A stretch of 64,000 bases of DNA from Ulva prolifera. Its lineage: Eukaryota; Chlorophyta; Ulvophyceae; Ulvales; Ulvaceae. The position numbers and the translations under genes are program-made. A model generated the notes under the pieces. That model was not told where the DNA came from and searched no databases. It saw only the letters and a list, made by a program, of their open reading frames with translations. This document shows, piece after piece, positions 54,423-64,000 of the stretch. The stretch is from NCBI GenBank assembly GCA_023078555.1, contig CM041199.1, positions 2,848,513 to 2,912,512 of the forward strand, written 5' to 3'. The number at the start of each line of letters is the position of its first letter. Within the stretch, counting starts at the first letter, position 1.

Positions 54423-57400
54423 ATGCAGCCAGCTATTGTATGTGACACGTGCGGGATGGCTATAGTGGGGGCGCCATGTAGAGGCGCGCTAGCAGCACAC
54501 AGAAGGCATTGCAGGGGTTTCATCACGAAGCGGACCACAGCAGACCGGTCATACAATGAACGGGTACTTACAAAATTGACAAACAATCAGGCCGCTGCAA
54601 GCATTACCAACAGACTGGCTACCAGATCTGCAGAGTCTATGATACTCCCCAGCGGTCCTCAAGCAGAAACAGCCCATGATCCAGCAGAATACAATCACAC
54701 CACCAAGCCCCACCTCGCCCCAGCCCAGCCAGGCACCAACAAGGGTCTCTACGGACAGGATCTCGGTGAACCAGAATGTGAAACGGAGTGCAAGCCTGAG
54801 TGCAATACGGAGACAGCAGACACAGGTTGGCCAACCTTTACTCTTCCAGACGCTACGAGTGAGGACAACTCCGAACCCGACAGTGATGGAGAGCAACCAT
54901 CAGGTGCATCTGTACCTGCATACGTCGAGAATATGTTGATAGCGAATGATATCATTGCATGGATGCTCAAAGACCTTACAGCAGTACAGCAAAGGAATTA
55001 CTTCATGGGGGTGCGCCTGCTGGAAGTGCTGAGAAGGCAGACATCCCGACCTGAGCACGAGAGACGGCCCACGATCCATACAGTTGAAGCACTGAATAAA
55101 TACCTGGATGACAAAGCAGACAAGTACCGATGCAAGATGACAGCCAGGGAAGTACCTATTGTATCAGATCACGCATTACTCAGGCAATTGGCCCCGGTCC
55201 CATTGTTCATCAGGCCAATCGCTGAAGTGTTGAGCTGCTCGCTTCAGAATCCTGTCATCGAGAACTGCAACATACGCATGGATCCAGTCAGTACCTCTGA
55301 GGGCTCCCTCGACGCTGACATGGCAGGCAGAGTCGTGAGTTTCATGCACGGCTCGGCTGTACGCCAAGCGAAGCAGGTTCCGCTCCCCTCGTAGAAGGCA
55401 GGGCGACTTTGTATGAGTTACAGTCATGCACCACAAACAGCTGATGGTGGGGCGACGTGCAGGCTCGGATTCATGCCCGGATGCAGGGCGGACTAGGGTT
55501 AGCAGAGTCCACAAGGCCCATTTTCGCAGTGGCAATATTCTTTGACAAGACCCTGATCAGCCCAATTGCCAAAAGGTGACCTCTCTTAAAAGGACAGTGG
55601 TTTGACAAGCCTGTGCTGCATGATCGACCACACCCTATCCGGCAGAGTCAACAGTAGCCTGGGACTGCAGCATATAGAGACAGATCTAGATAAGCCAATG
55701 CGTGCTGCTGCAGTGAGCTGTACCCTATATTTGTGGCACCGATGAATGTAGATGCCAGTCTGCGTCAGAATGCGATACAACTACTGTGCATGGTCCCAAA
55801 TGTGAAGGAATGGGTACTTGCACAGAGGCCAAAAGGCCAAGAGCATGTACGCGTGGCAGACATCGACGCCGCTATAAGTGCCACCACCGCAGCGATGTGG
55901 AAGGAGATGCTCAGAGATATAGGGACGGCTACGCAGCCAGAATGCGGAGTGCGCTACCCCCGCCAATGTTGGTCCGGGATGACGAATGGTCCAGATCCAA
56001 GAAGGGGAATGGTATCCGGACGGCATATGCACTCAGCATGTTACAACCATGCGTGCCTGATCTGGTGCAGGTATGGGTGAAATTTCACAAGGATAGAGAA
56101 GAATTGTTACGCCACAGCAGTGTCGAGCCGGCGTTTGATTCAAGAGGTCCCTACCTGACAGTCCATTGCGACGTAATGGTGGGTACATTGATTATGGACA
56201 CCGTAGAGGCTGCAGCTACAATGGGGCTGATGCAGCGATTCGCGTTTAGGCTTGACAGCGTCAATGGAGGCACAGATGCCGCCTGTTTGCTATGCCACAC
56301 CTCTACATGCAAATTTGACCTCGCAGCACATGAGCTTTCCCCAGAAGACCGCAAACACCGGAGTCCCAGAGAAGCAGAAGCAATACGAGAGTCAGGGTCA
56401 AAGGCAGAGATGAAAAGACAAGGCAAGTCCCGGCACAGGAAGCCTACAAATCTGTAATTGTGGCATAGCAAAGGGTTCCACAAAACGAGTAACGAAGGAT
56501 ACGGCGACAGATCAAACTGGACCTTATGAAGCGTGCCACGTCTGAGTCTTGACCACTCGTGTTGTGCAGGCATAAAAGCCTCTAGCCCAGCACTACAGAG
56601 CATATTCTGGGACTCGCAGTTTGAGTGGGGCGCCCTCCCAGAGTTGTGGGGGGTGGACCACCTGCATCACTGGACACTAGGCGTGATGAAGCGATTCGGG
56701 CTGGATCAACTGAAAGTATGTTGCATGCTATGTTGTATCATGCTCCCGTGGCATGGTGGGGGTCGCGCCACACCGCTACAATTGTCCCACTCAGTCAAAT
56801 CCGTAAGCTTGTGTAAAATGACTATTTCTCACAAGTGCAGAGCATAATATCCCTACTGGCCGGGCTTGGAAAGGAGTTAAGGAGAAAAATCACAAAAGCA
56901 GAGCTCACCGATCGCCTTAATTATTTGTTTGACGAAGTAGCCGTCTTTGTGGTCCCACCCTTTGCTTCCCTTCCCCTGGCCTTCAAGGGGGGCTTAGTGG
57001 GACCAAGCGACACAGTGGGAGGCGGCAAGCTCCAAGGTGCCGAAATGAATCGTGTTCAGGCTGTGTTAACGTACGTTGTTGACGGACTGCCGGGCGCGGC
57101 ACACACGGCGGCTCCACTGGCACTGGCACGGTAAGAACTCTCCGGCTCCAGCCCCATAGTGGCCCATGAGCTCTGCAATGCCACCCTACATATTTTATGG
57201 GCATGATGGAGGAAGTTCAGGTCGGATAGAATGCAGACTCACAGCGTTGGGGGCTTTGCTCTTGAGAGACAACCTTTCGTACGTGGGCTGGACTGAACAG
57301 GAAGCAGATGGCCTTCAAGATCACATCGGACATGTGTTCCTCCCTATCATGCGCAAGTTTTTGGAACAACTTCATGACAGCAGTGAAGCGTTGACACAAG

Positions 57401-59576
57401 CAAGGGTACTGAAGACGCATCTGGTCGTTTCACACGCAACAGAAAAAATGATGACACATGGCGGATTACAGGTGCGAACACAAAATCATGTGCCTGCCCT
57501 GCAATCCACAACGATCAGTACTCTGGCATGCTATACTGCAGCAGCGGAACCGCAACAGCCCTGGCAAGGCCGAGGGGATTTCAGACACAACACCCCCCAG
57601 CGTCAGTCGGGATGAGCTATGGTGGAGGTAACATTCATGACGCTCGTGACCAGTTCACATGTGCAGGAGCACAACACGAACATATACGAAACTGTACACA
57701 AAGACCAGAAGAAAATAGTGAGGATGACAAACATGGCACCGCAAACCTGGCGCGAAATGCATGCCATACATGCCAGTAGATGGCAATCGCTTGTACACGA
57801 GGCCTACATGAACCCGGGATTGGGTGCTTTATTGTTTGGGAGAATCACAGCCACCTCCATTGTGACCGAGCTGCACAACAGAGAGGACCCGGCACAGGGA
57901 ACACGGCAAAGGATCATAGACAAAGATCCCCCAAGGTCAATGCAGAAGAGAGAATCGGCGCCGATAGTCCGACACATTCAACTGGACCACGTCGCAGCGG
58001 TCCACCGAACCGGGAACGGCAGCACGTTCCGTACCAGATTATTTTACCTTGTAGTTCCCCCCACCCCGCCTCCCCTACCCCGGCCGGTTTTTAGCCAAGA
58101 CTGTGTGAAAGACGTTGACCACAGGGATGGTTGACTGTGAGACGCGCACTTACACATGCAGGTACTCCTGGCAATGGCAGAGGCACAGAGAGGGACACCA
58201 AGACAATTGCGTGGGAGCCCGTGCGCCGCTATAACGGAGGCGGCCGGGCTCGAAGGGGCTGGACGGCAACAAGCGCGGTGTCACAGCATTCGGATGGAAG
58301 CGATCAGGCGCCTTCAGGAGGGCGAGGTGAGTGCCCCGGTGCGGGCTGGGCTAGAGACTGCGATCACAAACGGGGTTGTCGTCGATACGGCACAACAGGT
58401 ACTGGAGTTGCCCGAGCTACTGTCACTGCCGTACTGCTTGGAAAAGTATCTGGGGCAGCAGGTCGAAGAGAATCTTCGGACAACGGGAGGCTTGAAGCAG
58501 ACACTTCTGAGGCTGTGTTTGGTGACCAGCCCGAACATCAATGTGACGTACTACAACCACGGTGACGCAGGCAGTGCCCACCTACGGCAGGTGCGTTCCG
58601 AGAGGTACCAGGAGCCCCTCATGGGGTGCAGAGATATGCAGTAGCCATCAGCACATGCGACGGGGCCACTGCCACAGGCCAAAAAGGCGGCCGAAAATGG
58701 ATCTCGGAGATTCGGAGCTTGCAGGTGTCTTTCATGAACAGACCAAGCCACTTGAACTTTTTCTTGACGGACAGCGAAGTGCAAGAGACGACAGACAAGG
58801 AACTCGAGGCCAGACAGAACAGCATCAACTATCGCAAACAATTCAACGCCGTCATAAAGGGGGAGTCTTCCCTTCCACCCACTAAATGGGTGTTTCTATT
58901 ATGTACAGGACTTACGATGCTGGTATGCAGACCGGACGCAGCAGGGTCTGGGTTCACCGAGTTGCGGGTGGGAGACTCGGACACGAATCCGAAGGAGCGC
59001 ACGGCTCAAGTCAACCTCCTGAGATGGTTACACCGCCTGCGCCCACAAAGACGACGAAATGTATCTTCTGTAAGTAGTCTGCTGCAGAGGGCAGACCCAA
59101 ATGCCGAATTCTACGGATGCGACCGCATGGTGTGGTCGCGGATTGGGGAAGCAGAATACCCAGCGGACATTAGACACCTGAATCAGAAAATTGCGGAAGC
59201 TGGACAAGAATCGAAGCTACGGAAAACGGTACGTCCAGGTAGCAAACGGAAGGATACAGACATCGCCGCAGAAGCGGCTGCAGTCACAAAATGTCGAGGC
59301 GCACTTGATGGTTTCGGGAAAGATCGACTAAGAAGTGATGATGCATACAAAGGTATTGCGTTTTGCGCGATCGCTGCACCGTGTCAGACTGCCACACCAG
59401 TCAGAGTCCTTCCAGTGCTTGGGACAGAGCGAGTGGACCAGTGGCGACCGGTGAGCGATAAAACTGTCGCAGGGAGGCGGTTTCGCGAGTTTGAGAGATC
59501 GCAGGGATACAAACTGAGTAGCTACTACCAGTTTCGGGTGGATTTGACTGCCCAGCCGCGCGGATACGAGGTGTAA
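54423..59576 (+). CDS. Plavaka-like (CACTA-related) transposase gene
   Basis: Spliced gene. Exons with agreeing phase: 54423-55376, 55463-55575, 55714-55948, 56071-about 56450, 56570-56715, 56841-57130, then further exons to a stop at 59576. An N-terminal Cys/His finger (CDTCGMAIV...HRRHC) and an acidic region come first. Then PLFIRPIAEVLSCSLQNP, ARIHARMQGGLGLAES...FFDKTLISP (catalytic-core-like), YPIFVAPMNVDASLRQNA, HCDVMVGTLIMDT...CLLCH, GVDHLHHWTLGVMKRF (the D-x-x-H-x5-G block) and FKGGLVGPSD...GAEMNRVQAVLTYVVDGL. These follow the order known from Plavaka transposases. Exon joins after 57130 are unsure. No inverted-repeat ends were found, so the element's limits are unknown. Confidence 0.65.
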
Positions 59577-59948
59577 TATTTGACGCAAGTGAGACCCGGT
59601 TACACCTGGTCGTGCACAATCGGCACGTCGCTGGTGACAGGCAAGACCAACAGTCTGAGTCGTCAACGCATATCGCATAACACACCATGTATCTGTGTAT
59701 CGTATCGGAAGTAATGCTTCACGGGGTGGCGGTGAGACCGCCGACGCTGTCGGTGCACATGATCACGACGTGATCGTCTTTGCTATGCAGCCCACGAGGA
59801 CGAGGCGTCGACCACAAACTGCTGTCACAAAACATGCACCAGATGGTAGACTGTGCAGGCTTAACCTGTGCGCGCCCAGATGGGAGGACATTATCGAATG
59901 ATAAACAGACCCGTACAGCTTTGTGCGCGGGCCTGGCCACAGGCGTGT

Positions 59949-59982
59949 AGTGTTTGACTTCTCCCGTGATCTCTTTTGTTAT
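59949..59982 (+). repeat. Recurrent 45-bp motif, copy 5 (weak)
   Basis: GTGTTTGACTTCTCCCGTGATCTCTTTTGTTA region, shorter and more diverged than the others. Confidence 0.4.
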
Positions 59983-60530
59983 TATTCCATATTCGTCAGA
60001 CTGCATTCCTGGTTCATCGCCGATCACCCTCTGCGCCACACTCACATTCAAGCGCCAGAGCCGAAACAGACCGCTCTCAGACCCGCGGTAACCGACCATG
60101 GTTACCTGAAGGCTGTTCGGCCATCATGCCTTCATCATCATTCATCATTGATCAATCCATGTGCCTAGAATGGTGGTCTTCAAGTCGAAAGCCAGTCTGA
60201 ATAAGAGCGAACCGGCCGGGTCCATCACCGATGCTCGTGGTGCATAAAATCAGCAGATTGCACGTATGTCAAAGTTGCTAATGCAGACCTCGGGATCGTC
60301 GTGATAGCTTCCACCAGCACCTTTACCAGCGGTCAGCGCGAGCGTCCCCGCGCAGAGCAGTCCTGCATGCTTTCGGCAACGGACTCTTCATCAAATGACG
60401 CAATCTGGCCAGGTACAGGCCTTGACCATGAAATTGCAAGGCTATTCAACCGCACGAGCCGAATTTCGGTATGCTTCCAATGATGTCACATTCTCCAGGT
60501 CAGCGTTTCGACCCAAACATGGTGAACTTA

Positions 60531-60578
60531 CCGCTCATATTGCCGCTCATACGGAGGCGCTCATACGCATGAGCGACG
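60531..60578. repeat. Cluster of GCTCATA motifs before the transposase gene
   Basis: CCGCTCATATTGCCGCTCAT, then GCGCTCATACGCATGAGCG: four copies in 48 bp, 120 bp upstream of a transposase start. Likely subterminal repeats of that element. Confidence 0.6.
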
Positions 60579-60698
60579 ACCTGTGTAGACGGAGGACGCT
60601 TTCACTACGCCTGAGCCTCGTTCGTACCACGCCGCTCGCTTACGGCGACGTCTTTCCATTCATCCAGGCAGAGTTCATCGACGTTTAATGTGTAGATA

Positions 60699-63600
60699 AT
60701 GGCTCCGCGTAGGCCTCGCACCGCCAAGCGTGCTGTCAACGACGACCTTGCACTCGTTGGCGTGCTGCGCCTTGATCCTCCACTTCATGTTGGGGACAAA
60801 AAGCTGCTATACAAGTGCACTAAATGTAGTAAACCGTTTGACAGGCTTCTGACTGCCCAGAATCACCCCCGCGACTGCCCCGGGGGACAAGCCGCGGGGC
60901 GCGCTCAGACTCGTGACGAGGGCACGGGAGATGACACAGGCAACCAGCCAGTGGCGGGCAACCAGCCTCCCGGCGTTGTCGACCTCGGTCGAGTCGACGA
61001 GGTCCTCTTCGAGGTGCGCCTGTCCCTGATCACCTCGTCTGCTCTCGAGTGCTGACTACCTGGTGATCGTGATTGGTGTCATGTGGCCAGGTCCCTGAGG
61101 GCTCCGACGTATCCGAAGAAGACTACGGAGACGACGATGTGGACAGCCTATACGACGACGCCAGCAGTGTCTTCTCCAGCCTGTCAGGAGATGACTGGGA
61201 CACAGCCTCTACTGAGGTTTGTCCTTTCGGTGTCTCCCGACGCAGCCTGATTATCCGATTTGCTCTTGTGCTGGGCACCCACCCCCTGCTCCCTGTCGGT
61301 GTAAATGGCTGGTGAATATGTGCAGAGCGACTCCCTCGATGGCCGCGAGGGTCCACAGGTCGCAGCTGAGGCTGCAGCCGTGAAGGGGACTGCCGCATGG
61401 TGGCGTCAGAGACGGATGGATCCGGTCTCCGACACCTGCCGTCTCACAGTGTTGACTGTATCAATGTGGATCGCCAGCCTGAAGAGCATGTTCCGGATGA
61501 GTGATGTTGTGGTGGACATGTGGTGTCGTTTTGTGCATTACCTACTCTTACCAGATGGGAATATGTTCCCCCCATCCTTCCACCTGGTCAAGGCTGTCCT
61601 GGCTGTACCAGATGTCTCTTCAGTGACCCGGCACGTGTGCCCACAGTGCTGGACTCTCTTCCCAGGTATAAAGCCGTGTGATCATACCCACCACTTGGAC
61701 GATGTCTGCAACACCCCAGGGTGCACCCAGAAGCGTTTCGAGGTGGACCTGGCAGGCAAGGGTGCACCTTGCCGGAGTGTCTTCTACTTTGGGGAGGCCG
61801 CATCGCTGAAAGACCTGATTCTGCAACCTGGCGTCCTGGCCGCGGTTCGTGCTCATCGAGTGCACGCGCTAATGGATCCCGCCGGTTTCTGGCAGTCCCC
61901 TGCCGGACGTGCCCTGAACGCCGCATGCGGCGGGATTTTCGCCAAGGCTGACCCGGACGAAATTGCACTGCTTTTCAGCTTGGGTGCGCTCGGCTTGAGT
62001 TCGGCGTATCCTGGGTCCCCGTCACTCAGTTGCCAGGCCCACAATATCGTCTGGGTCCAGTGGGGCCTGCAGCAGCCTCTCCCCGACACTAAGTCCGCTT
62101 GCAGGGGGTGACGGCGCCCAACTGTACGTGAACAAGCAACACGGGACCACAATCTGGGGCATCCGCCTGCTGGACCTCCCCCCTCATCTGTCTCATTGCA
62201 ATGAGGCCTGGATCCCCCTGGGGGTAGTCGAGGGCCCAACTGAACCCACGAACATGGACAGCATCCTTGCACAGGTCCTCGAGTTCTTCAAGAAGCATGA
62301 CCCAGGTACGTGTCAGTCTGGCGAGTGTGTACCCACCGCACACTCATGTCCGGCCAGTGCTTAATGTGCGCTGTGTTCACTATAAGCCCCCTACAATGCA
62401 GCCAGGAAGGGGGAGGACGGGGTCGAGGCTCTCAAAGTCGAGATGCCTGACGGAACAGTTCTGCGCATCTGGCCGGTGCTCTGCTGTGTGGAGGGCGACA
62501 TTCCGTGGATGCAGAAGTTGACAAACAGCATCGGGCACGGCGGCAAGAGGGCGTGCTTCCGTTGCGCCCAGAACGGCGTCTGGGTGTTCGCAGCCAACAC
62601 AGTTCGGTATGATGGCTCCAGTTGCCGTGCCCGAGCCATGCTGCCTCTGACCACCCCTGCTTACCCCTGGCATCCCTGCCGAGCCCGCCTCCGCCACCCC
62701 CTCCGACATGGCTGTGGGGCTCACTACTGTCCTTATCAAACATCCGCCGTGCAGCTGGCTTGGGTTCCACGGCCCGGTCATCCAGCCTCAGCCGGTTCAC
62801 GCTGCGGGGCCTGATCAAGGAAAGCCCCTCACAGCGGCGCAAGAGACGGAGATTGCCGCGGGGGCGGTGCCGAGGATGGTGCCCGGCAGTATGGAACCAG
62901 ACCCCGGGGCCCCCCCCCCTCGCACGAAGTGGTCTGAGGTTACCACCATCGACCCGGCGACCCTGGCAAAGGACTGCCGGCTGAAGTACTCTGCTTCAGA
63001 GATGTGCGCTCGCGGCCACACAGCAGACTTGTTGATCGATCAGGTGCGGCTACCCTTGTATTTGAATCTTTCCTCTGTCCTGCGGCCCATGTGCCAGCAT
63101 GCATGGTCGATGTTCTGCCAATACGCCCACCAGGAGCCTTGCATGCAGACCACCAGCCCCACGTTGGACCGCTACACTGCCAAAGACACCCTGCTGGAAC
63201 GGCAGAAACTTGCGAAGAAGGAGCACATCCGCCTGGGGGTTAAAGGGTCTTCCCTGTTCAGCACCCTCTCGTACTTCAAGTGCGCACCCCTACCTCAGGA
63301 CAGCTGCCATACCGTCATCTGGACCCATGAATACACCGTGAAGGAGGTTGTTTCTGCAGTCCATGCCACTTCTTCCGCTACGGTGTCGCGCACGTGTTCC
63401 TCCTTGGCCTCCTCATGGACTTCTGGAATCAGTGGCTGCCGAGTTCGAAGAGGCGTAAGAAAGCCCGCCCTGCAGGCCCCAGGCGGTTGTATCAGCTGCC
63501 TAAAGAGGTGGTGGCCCAGATCGCTGCCCGCGCGTCCCACATCATGCACACTTATCTGTTCAAGAAAGTGTACACCGACATCACCAAGTGCGGTTCCGCG

Positions 63601-64000
63601 GCCCCCCACAATACGGCAGCGGTCACTGGTTACTGCTGGCAGCTGTCCCATGCACAAATGTCGTTAACCTTACATCTTGCGGAGGCCAGCAGGTGGCTCG
63701 CTTCAAGTTTGCACTGCTGCAGGCACCGGTCTCGGTGGCTCATGGAGGACTGGCTTGCGTTCACTGAGACGTTCTCCTTGTACTTGCTGCACGACCTCCA
63801 ATGGGAGCCCGACCAGGAGGATGTTCGGCTGGTGTTCGAGGAGATGTGGACGCACCTCCGGGCAGGCACCCTGTATTTCCTGCGGTACGAGGAGCTCCAG
63901 CATACCGCACCCCGGATCAAAGCAGCTCAAGACGCATTGATGAAGTACGGCGCGATGGCAGAAGATCTCTTTGGGGGGGAGGTGATCTGCACCTTCAAGC
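60699..64000 (+). CDS. TNP2-like CACTA transposase, runs off the window
   Basis: Exons in agreeing phase: 60699-61013, 61091-61216, 61326-61983, 62105-62305, 62402-62606, 62755-63043, 63149-63279, 63360 to the end, about 855 residues so far. An N-terminal finger (YKCTKCSKPFDRLL...HPRDC) and an acidic stretch are followed by CPQCW...CTQKRF. GGDGAQLYVNKQHGTTIWGI...WIPLGVVEGPTEP carries the first Asp block. EGDIPWMQKLTNS...CFRCA is the GD-P/CxxC block, followed by HFFRYGVAHVFLLGLLMDFW. The stretch LRAGTLYFLRYEELQHTAPR...AAQDALMKYGAMAE aligns with LRKALLYFTRY...AAQNSLMEYAHLAE in the transposase at 3150-9805, so the two are relatives from different families. No stop breaks the joined frame in view. 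Confidence 0.85.

Larger units (their letters stand above)
59577..60698. other. Spacer between two transposase genes
   Basis: No gene. It holds a weak copy of the recurrent motif (59949-59982), a palindrome GGTAACCGACCATGGTTACC at about 60088-60107, and a GCTCATA cluster at 60531-60578. A CACTACGCC at 60604 could be a CACTA terminus but has no partner in view. The 5' end of the next element should lie here. Confidence 0.4.

Noticed and set aside
55900-55960. A frameshift in the Plavaka-like gene, where two overlapping frames are open
   Set aside because: A phase-consistent intron (donor after 55948, acceptor before 56071) explains the change of frame.
52040-59990. LTR pair formed by the recurrent motif in the same orientation
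   Set aside because: The matching part is only about 40 bp, with no TG...CA borders, no duplication and no reverse transcriptase between them.
1-64000. tRNA, rRNA, riboswitch or prokaryotic operon features
   Set aside because: None were seen by eye; short GC-rich hairpins found were parts of repeats.

Overview
The window looks like nuclear DNA of a green alga or a close green-lineage protist (inference). The host genes are split by short GT-AG introns, often with GTGCG-type donors. The WDR48 and DBR1 homologues read like plant and algal versions. The copia-type element carries a half initiator-tRNA primer site of the kind used by Drosophila copia and Volvox Osser. No prokaryotic, organellar or viral gene set is present, and no rRNA or tRNA gene was seen. 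The exact species cannot be told.

Layout. 1-1182 is the end of a CACTA-family copy. 2605-14667 is a complete 12-kb CACTA (EnSpm-type) transposon. It has CACTA...TAGTG ends, a 3-bp GCA target duplication, subterminal GTTCCGG repeats, a 10-exon TNP2-like transposase gene (interrupted by a Mutator-like insertion at 3665-5105) and a second 8-exon gene of unknown family. Just 58 bp further lies a young copia LTR element (14726-19296), whose 3' LTR is split by a small DNA transposon. A host block follows, all on the + strand: an F-box/LRR gene (19741-23385), lariat debranching enzyme DBR1 (26503-30373), a small unknown gene (31495-32103) and the WD-repeat deubiquitinase cofactor WDR48/UAF1 (32127-36578). 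After about 4 kb without a clear gene comes a four-helix membrane-protein gene (40901-46082). Its second intron holds a complete 2.6-kb non-autonomous CACTA element (42523-45132), and an inverted partial copy of that element lies just downstream (46359-47832).

The right quarter is mostly transposon. It holds a probable CACTA end at 47833, a minus-strand gene with a coiled-coil tail (48775-51766) that contains a striking 66-bp palindromic tandem array, a Plavaka-like transposase gene (54423-59576), and a second TNP2-like transposase (60699 to the window end) that aligns with the first.

The main story is CACTA-type elements. Three different transposase genes, two possible accessory (TnpA-like) genes and several non-autonomous copies lie within 64 kb, with nested insertions that give a relative order of events. 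Exon boundaries were worked out by hand from reading phase and GT-AG sites, and all of them deserve checking against transcripts.
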